DNA of 53,009 nucleotides, taken from positions 1-53,009 of the IMG/VR virus record IMGVR_UViG_3300035698_018814; one strand, 5' to 3'. This document shows, piece after piece, positions 23,909-31,565 of the stretch. Numbering within the stretch: position 1 is the stretch's first letter; each line of letters opens with the position of its first letter. The stretch comes from a virus. The notes beneath the pieces are model-generated. The model was not told the origin of the DNA. It worked only from the letters and a program-made list of their open reading frames with translations, and ran no database searches. A program made the position numbers and the translations under genes.

Positions 23909-25708
23909 TCACGCTGTCAATCTTGATGATTCGGCCAATCCTTGGTCAATGCTAGTATTTAATTCTCTTTCCGCAATTACACTTCCTGCATTATAAATAT
24001 TTATTGTTGGTGTATTACCGCTTTGTCCTGATTCTCCTCCAAATATACTTTGTCCTTTTGGCCCTAATGCAGATGACATTCCATTAATAATTGGCGAAGG
24101 AACAAATGGTTCTATAGGACCTAATTCTCCTTTGAAACTATATTTTTCGTTCCACTCATTCATTTTTGCAAAGACATCTAATATAGGACCTATTGTTTTT
24201 GAAATAGATGCTATCAAATCTGCTACTGCTCCGAGACTAGTACCTAAATCGTCAAAGAATGTTAATATACCATCTTTATTTTCTATTATATTATCAAATA
24301 CAGATTCTAATGCTTCTCCTAAATTTTCAGTTGCAGTTATTTCATCATCACCAAAGAAACCATCAATAAATTCTCCGATAGATTCAGCGGCTATATCAAC
24401 AACTTTTTTCATATCTTCCCAAATTTCAGTTCCATTTTCCTTAATCCAGTCAATAGCAGGTTGTAAATCTTCCCATATTTCAGTTGCTAAATTAGCAACA
24501 CTTTTTACTAATCTCCCCATATGCATGGTTCCATCTTCATCCATAGTAACAAACATAGGCACTACAGTATCAAGAATATAATCAACCATACCCATTAATG
24601 TTTCTGTAATCACTGGCATCTGGTCTCTTATAGTATCAATCCAAACTCTAAATGTTGGAGCTAATTTTTCACCTATTGCTATCCATACCTCAGATGCCGC
24701 ACTCTTAAATTTAATCATAGAACCTCGAAAGGTATCCAATTGCATCTCTGCCATCTCACTTGCTCTGCCTGTTGCACTAACAGATTCGAGCATTGAATCA
24801 AATGTCCTTTCCTCAAGTTTTGCTGCACTAACTAATCCCATTCCTCTTATTCCTAATAATTCTTTTGAATCTGCAAGTGATAAAGTAGATTTTCTAAGTT
24901 CACTAAATATTGTACTTAATCCTAATAAATTACCTTCAGAGTCATGAATAGTAATATTATATTTGTCCATTACTTTTTTCATCTCTGATGTTGGAGCCGC
25001 CAGTTTAGTCAATGCTTGATTTAATCGAGTACCTGCCAAACTTCCATGCATACCAGCATCTTCAAATAAAGAAAGTGCCGCTACTGTTTCTTGTAAACTT
25101 GCTCCCATTAACTTTGCCGTTGGTGCAACATATACCATAGAATTTGACAATCTCTCTGCTGTCTGCTGTGATGATGAAATAGCCGCGGCAAATGTATCTG
25201 CCACTTCTCTTGCCTTATCTGCTTCTAATCCAAAAGCAGAAAGCGTATTAACAACCATGCCTGACGCTGATGCCAAATCAAATTGAGAAGCGGCGGCAAA
25301 GTCAAGGATTGCTTCTGTTGCCTTCATCTGTTGTTCAACAGTGAATCCAGCAGATGCTAAAGAGTATAATGCAAATGCGGCCTCTGTCGCTGAAAATACT
25401 GTTGTCTTTCCTAATTCTCTTGCGAAACCTGAAAGCTGAACCTTTGCTTGTTCAAATTGGTCTCCTACTAATCCTGTAACTGACAATGTATTCACTATTG
25501 CTTGTTCAAAATCAGCAAATGATAGTGTAGCTTTAACTGCCATAGCACCTACTGCCGCACCAAGAGCTAAGAAACCTAAAGCTAATTTTTTGGCGATATT
25601 AAGAGCAAAGCCTCCAAAAGATGCCAAAGATGAACCTACTTTCTTAAGTACACCTGACAATTTATCTTTTGCATTGATTAATACAGTTAAGGTTTCTACA
25701 ACTGTCAT
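23909..25708 (-). CDS. tail tape measure protein
   Basis: A 599-residue protein with the TP901-type core: ATLSFADFEQAIVNTLSVTG, FSATEAAFALYSLASAGF, then AMHGSLAGTRLNQAL-like helices and a late GIRGMGLVSA segment. The hydrophobic segment near residue 30-60 is typical. The length predicts a tail of about 90 nm at 0.15 nm per residue. Located after the G/GT chaperone pair, as in siphoviruses. Confidence 0.9.
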   Translation of the reverse strand: MTVVETLTVLINAKDKLSGVLKKVGSSLASFGGFALNIAKKLALGFLALGAAVGAMAVKATLSFADFEQAIVNTLSVTGLVGDQFEQAKVQLSGFARELGKTTVFSATEAAFALYSLASAGFTVEQQMKATEAILDFAAASQFDLASASGMVVNTLSAFGLEADKAREVADTFAAAISSSQQTAERLSNSMVYVAPTAKLMGASLQETVAALSLFEDAGMHGSLAGTRLNQALTKLAAPTSEMKKVMDKYNITIHDSEGNLLGLSTIFSELRKSTLSLADSKELLGIRGMGLVSAAKLEERTFDSMLESVSATGRASEMAEMQLDTFRGSMIKFKSAASEVWIAIGEKLAPTFRVWIDTIRDQMPVITETLMGMVDYILDTVVPMFVTMDEDGTMHMGRLVKSVANLATEIWEDLQPAIDWIKENGTEIWEDMKKVVDIAAESIGEFIDGFFGDDEITATENLGEALESVFDNIIENKDGILTFFDDLGTSLGAVADLIASISKTIGPILDVFAKMNEWNEKYSFKGELGPIEPFVPSPIINGMSSALGPKGQSIFGGESGQSGNTPTINIYNAGSVIAERELNTSIDQGLAESSRLTA

Positions 25709-25709
25709 C

Positions 25710-25982
25710 TTATTGTTTTATCCCTCTGGCTTTCTTAATATCATTTACCATATTTTGCCTTTGTGCTTCTGCTGATTGCTTATTCTGTTGTTTAAATTCT
25801 TCTTGCTTTATTTCTTTTCCTTTTAGATATGCCACATCAATTAATCCGAAAAATCTTCTTAATGTTATATCTTTTAATACATCCCAACCATAACGTTCGA
25901 TAAATGACTCAATCCAAAATACTACATTTTTTAATTGGTCGGCTCTGATTGGGAATTCTGAAAATCTTCTTTTCCATCTTCT
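25710..25982 (-). CDS. tail chaperone T-frame, reached by -1 frameshift
   Basis: A 90-codon open frame (-1 relative to the upstream gene) with no ATG, GTG or TTG in its first 45 codons. It encodes a protein-like sequence (WIESFIERYGWDVLKDITLRR, ending KKARGIKQ) and stops two bases before the tape measure start. The overlap with the G frame contains GGAAAAG (25969-25975). A -1 slip there would join residue 150 of G to 86 more residues, a 236-residue GT protein. Such G/GT fusions are conserved before tape measure genes. Confidence 0.75.
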   Translation of the reverse strand, partial: RRWKRRFSEFPIRADQLKNVVFWIESFIERYGWDVLKDITLRRFFGLIDVAYLKGKEIKQEEFKQQNKQSAEAQRQNMVNDIKKARGIKQ

Positions 25983-26419
25983 TTATAACTTTTACTTGAT
26001 AAATTATTAACTTTCATGACAGAATCTAATAGTCCTTTAAAATGTGTCATACCAATCCTCATAAGTTCTTCCTCACTCTTATTAGGAAATGTTATTTTCA
26101 ATGTTTGTAATATAAGTTGCATGGCTGGGCTATCTACATCCATAGTAGATAATTGGTCCGCAGATTTTTTTTCTATTAATTCTTTTTCTTCAATAGTAAG
26201 TTCTTCTTTGTTTCTTAATTTTTGCATTATTTCTTTAGGTAAAGAATCAAAATCCATTTTAGAAACTATTTTAAATGCATTAAGACCTAACGATTGTATA
26301 GGAATACTTACTTCTTTGTCACCTTTCTTGATAACATAATATACTGGTTCGTCGAGTAATGCATTAAAAAGATTTTCCATTTCTTGTTCTTTGATACCTT
26401 TTTTATTTTCTTCTGTCAT
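25931..26419 (-). CDS. tail assembly chaperone (G-like)
   Basis: A 162-residue acidic, helical protein in the tail chaperone position between the tail tube and tape measure. The start at 26419 (MTEENKKG) is preferred to 26452 because GGAGG lies upstream of it. The last 12 codons overlap the T frame. It is expected to bind the tape measure during tail assembly together with the GT form. Confidence 0.75.
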   Translation of the reverse strand: MTEENKKGIKEQEMENLFNALLDEPVYYVIKKGDKEVSIPIQSLGLNAFKIVSKMDFDSLPKEIMQKLRNKEELTIEEKELIEKKSADQLSTMDVDSPAMQLILQTLKITFPNKSEEELMRIGMTHFKGLLDSVMKVNNLSSKSYKEDGKEDFQNSQSEPTN

Positions 26420-26462
26420 TTTATTTTCCTCCGGTTCTCTCTTGAACTCCAAATATAAATCA

Positions 26463-26499
26463 ATATAAATATAAAAGATAAAAAAATAAATAAAAATTT
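26463..26499 (-). terminator. T-rich terminator after the tail tube gene
   Basis: Right after the tail tube stop, the minus strand reads as repeated T runs (T5, T7 and others) separated by single A or TA. Archaeal RNA polymerase terminates on such oligo-T runs without a hairpin. It would give more tail tube than chaperone transcript. Confidence 0.55.
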
Positions 26500-26504
26500 A
26501 AGGT

Positions 26505-28061
26505 TTACGATTGGTCATCGAAATTTGATGGTCCTGCCGCATCTGTGGTAACTAAATCCCACTTATAATATCCTGCGGTATAAGGTATAGATATTTCTTG
26601 AACTTTCTCTGGGTCTATATCCATTGGTACTTCACCATACATGATTTCATACAATGTCCATTCCATTTTTTGCGTACTTGGGTTTGCAAGATTCTTTACT
26701 CTAAATACTATTTGTCTTTGCGTTCCTGTATCAGCTGGAACTAATGGGTCGCTTGTACTTCCATACAACTCATCGTAAAATTCCATTCCTGATTCAGTTG
26801 TCATATTCACTCCAAGCGTTCCTGATATTACTTGTGTTGCTGGTATAAAATCTTGCACACTTCTTGTACATGGCACATGAATGAAATCAACTAAGACATC
26901 TCCTGCTGACCATGTATCGCTTGATGAATCAGCTGTAAAGAATACTTTAAGGTTATCAATTAAAGTTTCATCTGCACCAGCTCCTCCAGACGAATCCGGA
27001 GAATCAATATCCACACTGAATTCTTTCCATCCTACAACAGGAACAAAATCATATACATTTGTATTTGTAAATCCTGCTGTACCAAGCACAATATTACAAG
27101 TTGATGTATCAAGATTTGCAAGAGTTCCCGCATCTGCTATATATACCCAAAAGTTCAATCTCTTCCCAGATAAATCAGTTGCATCTAATGAGGTTATATA
27201 TGCAGAGCATTCTACTTCTGAACCAGCATTTTTCACAACATCAAGACTTCCACTTCCAGTTTTATATGTTGTGGTATTATCTGCTGGCGTACAATCAGTT
27301 GAACCTGTCCATGCTGAAGCCAAATCACAATCATCAACTAACCAATGCGGTATAGCGACATTTGTTCCTGCTGTTAGTGCATTCTCAAAGGAAATATTTA
27401 TGCTTGTAAAATCTCCTCTGATTGATGGTGTACCTGTTGTACCATATTCTATTTCACAATTACTCCAATTTAAAGGTGCCTCTGTATTTCTTGTAGCTGA
27501 ACCATTTGTATATTGTGATTGATTTGCGTAAGCAATCTTTGCCATGAATTCAAAAGATATTTCCAGCTTTTCTCCTTTTGCCGCGGTAATATTCATCGTG
27601 TTACAAACGCATCCAGTTACATGATGGGCTCTAATGTTTCCACTTTTATTGTGACCAATCTCTATATTCAAGCTCGGAAGGCAATTGCTACCATAAATAC
27701 TTGTTCCTGTATTCGGAGTAACCCATTTGCTGGCATCATGTGCTACATTGAATTGGTCCATTCCTGCTTTCAATAAAAATAAATCATCAGCACAAGTTGC
27801 TCCCATATCATTAGGTAACCACATTGTTAAACTCACTGTCGGCTCATGCATTCCTTTAGAATACGAACCTACTTTTCTATTTCTTGCATCTCCTATATTA
27901 TGATATCTTTCCAGATTCTCAGTAATATTAACAGATGCATTTCTCAAATGTGACAATCCTATGAATGCCGCACTTGGTTGAGGTCTTCCCTCAAATCCTA
28001 TTGGTTCAAACGCCGCTTCGCAAAGCGCCTCCCAACCATAATACCATGTTGCACACGTCAT
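26505..28061 (-). CDS. major tail tube protein with inserted jelly-roll domain
   Basis: A 518-residue protein. The outer parts (about 1-235 and 400-518) look like a tail tube: SKGMHEPTVSLTMWLPND, EIGHNKSGNIR, KLEISFEFMAKI, and later QRQIVFRVKNLAN. Residues about 240-400 form a carbohydrate-binding-module-like jelly roll (DDCDLASAWTGS, GKRLNFWVYIAD, WKEFSVDIDS, DVLVDFIHVP). It precedes the chaperone and tape measure. A T-rich terminator follows, as expected for an abundant protein. Confidence 0.7.
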   Translation of the reverse strand: MTCATWYYGWEALCEAAFEPIGFEGRPQPSAAFIGLSHLRNASVNITENLERYHNIGDARNRKVGSYSKGMHEPTVSLTMWLPNDMGATCADDLFLLKAGMDQFNVAHDASKWVTPNTGTSIYGSNCLPSLNIEIGHNKSGNIRAHHVTGCVCNTMNITAAKGEKLEISFEFMAKIAYANQSQYTNGSATRNTEAPLNWSNCEIEYGTTGTPSIRGDFTSINISFENALTAGTNVAIPHWLVDDCDLASAWTGSTDCTPADNTTTYKTGSGSLDVVKNAGSEVECSAYITSLDATDLSGKRLNFWVYIADAGTLANLDTSTCNIVLGTAGFTNTNVYDFVPVVGWKEFSVDIDSPDSSGGAGADETLIDNLKVFFTADSSSDTWSAGDVLVDFIHVPCTRSVQDFIPATQVISGTLGVNMTTESGMEFYDELYGSTSDPLVPADTGTQRQIVFRVKNLANPSTQKMEWTLYEIMYGEVPMDIDPEKVQEISIPYTAGYYKWDLVTTDAAGPSNFDDQS

Positions 28062-28063
28062 TT

Positions 28064-28384
28064 TTATTCACTCTCACTTACTTCTTCTATTGATTCTTCT
28101 GGCTTCTCGTCTTCGAGTTCAGCGTCTTTTTTCTTTTTACTCTTCTTAGGTTTCTCTTCAGGTAAGATTGTTGGTTCATTTGAATCTCCTTTATATTCTG
28201 AAGTTTCTTTAAAACCTTTTCTTCCTCTGAGCTTCAAACCTATCTGTTCAGGAAATAAAAACTCTTCTCCTGGTTTCACAAGATAATATCCGCCCGGATA
28301 AGGTATCTTGACAGGATTATCTCCTTCATAAATAAATCCGATTTTCATCTGCTCCTCTAATGGAGCCCATTCTTTCTTAGGCAT
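28064..28384 (-). CDS. hypothetical neck/tail protein
   Basis: A 106-residue protein: a compact N-terminal 60 residues (IPYPGGYYLVKPGEEFLFP) then a highly charged Lys/Glu tail. It sits between the neck genes and the tail tube. No family is named. Confidence 0.6.
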   Translation of the reverse strand: MPKKEWAPLEEQMKIGFIYEGDNPVKIPYPGGYYLVKPGEEFLFPEQIGLKLRGRKGFKETSEYKGDSNEPTILPEEKPKKSKKKKDAELEDEKPEESIEEVSESE

Positions 28385-28574
28385 TTTCTATCACCATTTC
28401 CTTTTCTTTTAATGAATTTATGATGTCTTCATTATTGCCATTATTCTTTGCTGTAAATAATAACAATTTCACATCATTAATATCTTCCAATATTTCAATC
28501 TGTGCCAAAATATACCCTTGGTCTGTAGTATTCAGCAATTCCTGAGCATCAAAATTGTCATAAGTCATTCCCAT
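28377..28574 (-). CDS. hypothetical small protein
   Basis: A 65-residue acidic helical protein with several Asn/Asp clusters, overlapping neighbours by eight and ten bases. Part of the neck-tail operon. Function unknown. Confidence 0.6.
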   Translation of the reverse strand: MGMTYDNFDAQELLNTTDQGYILAQIEILEDINDVKLLLFTAKNNGNNEDIINSLKEKEMVIENA

Positions 28575-29050
28575 TGTACCTCTATTAATATATCTTTAAT
28601 CATTCTTCCAACTTCTTCATCATCAGGAACTGGAGTTTCTCTAATAATATTATAACTATGAGGGCAAGGAACTGCCGCTCGTAAATCACTGAAATTATCC
28701 TCGATTGTACCTTTAATATCTTCTATCATATAATCAAGCAGATATTGTCCCTCATAAACAACTGAGCTTATTGTAAGTAACATTGGGTCGTCAGGATGAG
28801 CCCAAAGATATAATCGTATTGTTATTCGTGAAGTCTTTTGAGTATTCTCAGCAATATCCATTATTTCTCTACTTTCAGTATCATCCAATACTGCTATTCT
28901 AGGATATGAATTTTTTACTAAATCAATTCTTGGTTTGTCAGGATATATCCATTGAGAGCCTACCCTATTGACTGAATTCCTATCAGTGAGTCTAGTTCGT
29001 AACATATTCTTGAACTTATTCTTCATCTTGGTTGTTAAATCGACTGCCAT
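28565..29050 (-). CDS. tail terminator/completion protein candidate
   Basis: A 161-residue protein in the position of the tail terminator (after the HK97 gp10-like gene). Features such as YPRIAVLDDTESREIMDI followed by TSRITIRLYLWAHPDDPM and a C-terminal ILIEVQWE strand are consistent with the tail-terminator alpha-beta fold. Assignment is by place and pattern. Confidence 0.6.
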   Translation of the reverse strand: MAVDLTTKMKNKFKNMLRTRLTDRNSVNRVGSQWIYPDKPRIDLVKNSYPRIAVLDDTESREIMDIAENTQKTSRITIRLYLWAHPDDPMLLTISSVVYEGQYLLDYMIEDIKGTIEDNFSDLRAAVPCPHSYNIIRETPVPDDEEVGRMIKDILIEVQWE

Positions 29051-29051
29051 T

Positions 29052-29417
29052 TTAAGCCCTCACCGCCACTTTTACTCCTGTTCCTAATATCAATAGTATT
29101 TTATTTTTATTATTAGCAAGAGCGTTTGTCATAAAATATTTTCCAGGTCTCCCTGCTGTTGGAAATTCTTGATTTGGTGCATACTCAACATCAGTAAATA
29201 CCTTTGCTGATTCATCAGTAAGTTTTTGGGACCTAATACTTGCTCTCAACCTTCCTGTATCAATTGGAGCTTTCTTCTTTGCATCTCTCTCAACTAAAAA
29301 TGCACATAGCATCACTCTTTTAGGATTCTCTCCTTTGGAAAATCTTGAGGCTTTCTTTATAAATTTCTTATTCATCCTTGCCGCTGAAGGTGCCGACAAT
29401 GTTATTGCTAATACCAT
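29052..29417 (-). CDS. HK97 gp10-like head-tail joining protein
   Basis: A 121-residue protein with the typical string KKAPIDTGRLRASI (about 48-61) and VEYAPNQEF, as in the HK97 gp10 neck/tail completion family. It fits between the head-closure gene and the tail terminator candidate. Confidence 0.85.
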   Translation of the reverse strand: MVLAITLSAPSAARMNKKFIKKASRFSKGENPKRVMLCAFLVERDAKKKAPIDTGRLRASIRSQKLTDESAKVFTDVEYAPNQEFPTAGRPGKYFMTNALANNKNKILLILGTGVKVAVRA

Positions 29418-29418
29418 T

Positions 29419-29781
29419 TTATGTCGCTCTTAAATATTTTAATACAACTTCATAATGATGTATGTCATGACTTGTTTGTTGAACTAATTCTACTGAATAT
29501 AAATCTCCATTACTTCTTTTAACTTTATTTTTCTCTGCAATATTTGAGCTATGAGGAAAAACAGCACGACAATCTTTATGTGTCCATCTTCCATCTGCTT
29601 CTTGAATATCTTTTATAGTAACTGGTATAATAAATGCTAATAATGATACTCCAGTTGCTTCAGTTGATGTAGCAATACTTCCATATGACGCATTCTGAGT
29701 CTGAGTAGGTTTAGCATATAATGTAACAGCTTCGCCATGCTCTGCTAAAAATTCGTCTACATCTGCTGGGTCAACATCCAT
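29419..29781 (-). CDS. head closure protein candidate
   Basis: A 120-residue beta-rich protein with a GEAVTLYAKPTQ start and an RSNGDLYSVELV-type central strand, like head closure (SPP1 gp16-type) proteins that seal the portal. Adjacent to the gp10-like gene, which supports this. Confidence 0.65.
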   Translation of the reverse strand: MDVDPADVDEFLAEHGEAVTLYAKPTQTQNASYGSIATSTEATGVSLLAFIIPVTIKDIQEADGRWTHKDCRAVFPHSSNIAEKNKVKRSNGDLYSVELVQQTSHDIHHYEVVLKYLRAT

Positions 29782-31077
29782 TTACATTCCCTCTAAATCT
29801 CTTGGTCCAATATCTGATTCTCCTGGCATATCAACTCTTTTTATACCGCCATCAGGTTCTTGTAACATCTCAATATATAAATCTCTTGCTGTATTTAATT
29901 CTTCAACAACACTTTCTGAAGATTGTCCTTTACTTCCTTTATCAATACTGAAATTTAATACTTTATATTTAGTAGCTCCACCACCTCTATTAGTATCCAT
30001 TTCTAATAATCCCAAAGCACCAACTGTTTCGCATAATAGAGTAGCTACAGGATTATCTGTTGTTCTTTGATATAATACATTAACAATTCCTGCTGAATGC
30101 TTATTAGTAAATGTTATTACACCATTTGTAGTATCTTCATACCAATTCCTCTTGCTAAAAAATACATCGTCAAAGAATGCATCTCCGGCATTACCATCAT
30201 GAACAAATTCCGCTTGTGCACTCACTGCATTCCACGGAGCAAAAGCATCAACTGTTAATTGTGCCCATGCTTCTGAACCTGTAGTATATGAACTCACATC
30301 TGTGGCTATAAGAGTATCGCTTCCATCAAACCATCTGATTCTTATATAAGCTCCATTACCAGTTCCTGCAGTTGTTGATGTTGTCATAAGCCAAGCAGTA
30401 AGCCTATAAGGTTCTTCTTGACTGACTAAAAATTTATCACTATACCAATATGCATCACTGGCTCCTGTCTTAGTAATCTGACAACTTCTTCTGCCTACTT
30501 TGCTCTGAGCAGTTGCCCAAGTAAAAGTTGCAGTGGAACCTGTATTTGACCAATCAACGATTGTGTCAGTTGATTCATCGCCTCTATCCAATTGTGGGTT
30601 CTGAGGAAGATTACTTCTACTTGCTTCGAGCAATTCCTCACTATCAATCTTAATCATAATAACATCACTGATTGCTCCAACGGCAAGAGTTATGCTTGTA
30701 ATATCTCTTAAATCTACAAATTGTTCCCACTGATAATCCATTCCCCAAATCACTCCTTCGACAAAATTCTGAGCATTTAATAAAGCCTCATCAAGGTCTT
30801 GTTCTGTTAATCTAGCAAGATATAAATAATCACCAGTCACTAATACAGAATCTCCCGGAGCAACGACCATTGCTATATCTCCTCTTGTATAATTCATTGA
30901 ATAATCAGTCACTGTTTGCAAAGCAGAAGCAACATATAATCTTTCGCTTCCAGGAACAACTCTTTTATAAGCAGTGGCAAAATCTTTATTTGTTCCATTA
31001 CCTGTTCCTATTGCTTCATCTACAACACTCTTGCCGAGCCCCGATTTTCTAACCATTTGAATTACTGTACATACCAT
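29782..31077 (-). CDS. connector-region protein with carbohydrate-binding-like domain
   Basis: A 431-residue protein. The N-terminal 130 residues (TGNGTNKDFATAYKRV, ARLTEQDLDEALLNAQNFV) look like a neck or adaptor component. Residues about 165-300 form a jelly-roll of CBM type (GRRSCQITKTGASDAYW, EEPYRLTAWLMT, IRIRWFDGS, DAFFDDVFFSK). The C-terminus returns to a virion-protein style. A second jelly-roll occurs in the tail tube protein. Confidence 0.55.
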   Translation of the reverse strand: MVCTVIQMVRKSGLGKSVVDEAIGTGNGTNKDFATAYKRVVPGSERLYVASALQTVTDYSMNYTRGDIAMVVAPGDSVLVTGDYLYLARLTEQDLDEALLNAQNFVEGVIWGMDYQWEQFVDLRDITSITLAVGAISDVIMIKIDSEELLEASRSNLPQNPQLDRGDESTDTIVDWSNTGSTATFTWATAQSKVGRRSCQITKTGASDAYWYSDKFLVSQEEPYRLTAWLMTTSTTAGTGNGAYIRIRWFDGSDTLIATDVSSYTTGSEAWAQLTVDAFAPWNAVSAQAEFVHDGNAGDAFFDDVFFSKRNWYEDTTNGVITFTNKHSAGIVNVLYQRTTDNPVATLLCETVGALGLLEMDTNRGGGATKYKVLNFSIDKGSKGQSSESVVEELNTARDLYIEMLQEPDGGIKRVDMPGESDIGPRDLEGM

Positions 31078-31087
31078 TTACTTTACC

Positions 31088-31564
31088 TCATGGAGCTATA
31101 TTACAACTATGGGCATAATCATCATTAAACCATACTGCTTTTTCTATTTGTGTCTCGTTCAATATTGCACTACCATTAGTCAATATATGACTTGTTTCGT
31201 CACCTATAACAAATTCAAGAGTTACATAATTATAATCTCCTGCTGTTGCATTGCATTCTATCAAACCTAAATAATCACCATTTGCCAATCCTGTACAATT
31301 GTATTGGTGAAAGCCATTGCTTTGATTAGTCATATTTACATTATTAACTACAGTTGCAAAATTGCTTTGATTCATAACTGTTATATTACAGAAATTACCA
31401 ATATATGCGTCTGCTGGGTTAGTTGTATTTGTATATCTAATTGTTTGAAAACAGTCTGTATCAATAGTTGCTTTATATATTCCTTCTATTCCTAAAGCTA
31501 AAAATGCCAACACAGCTATCAAAGCAATTCCCCCAAAAGTATATAATAATATTTTTTTATTCAT
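31088..31564 (-). CDS. membrane-anchored Cys/Asn-rich protein
   Basis: A 158-residue protein with one N-terminal membrane segment (YTFGGIALIAVLAFLALGI) and an outer domain with several sequons (NTTN, NQSN, NMTN, NCTG) and six Cys. No family is recognised. The outer part looks like a small immunoglobulin-like domain. Confidence 0.65.
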   Translation of the reverse strand: MNKKILLYTFGGIALIAVLAFLALGIEGIYKATIDTDCFQTIRYTNTTNPADAYIGNFCNITVMNQSNFATVVNNVNMTNQSNGFHQYNCTGLANGDYLGLIECNATAGDYNYVTLEFVIGDETSHILTNGSAILNETQIEKAVWFNDDYAHSCNIAP

Positions 31565-31565
31565 T

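Noticed and set aside
26881-27776. Plus-strand frames within the tail tube gene
   Set aside because: They are shadows of the tube protein gene, with low-complexity Ser/Val composition.
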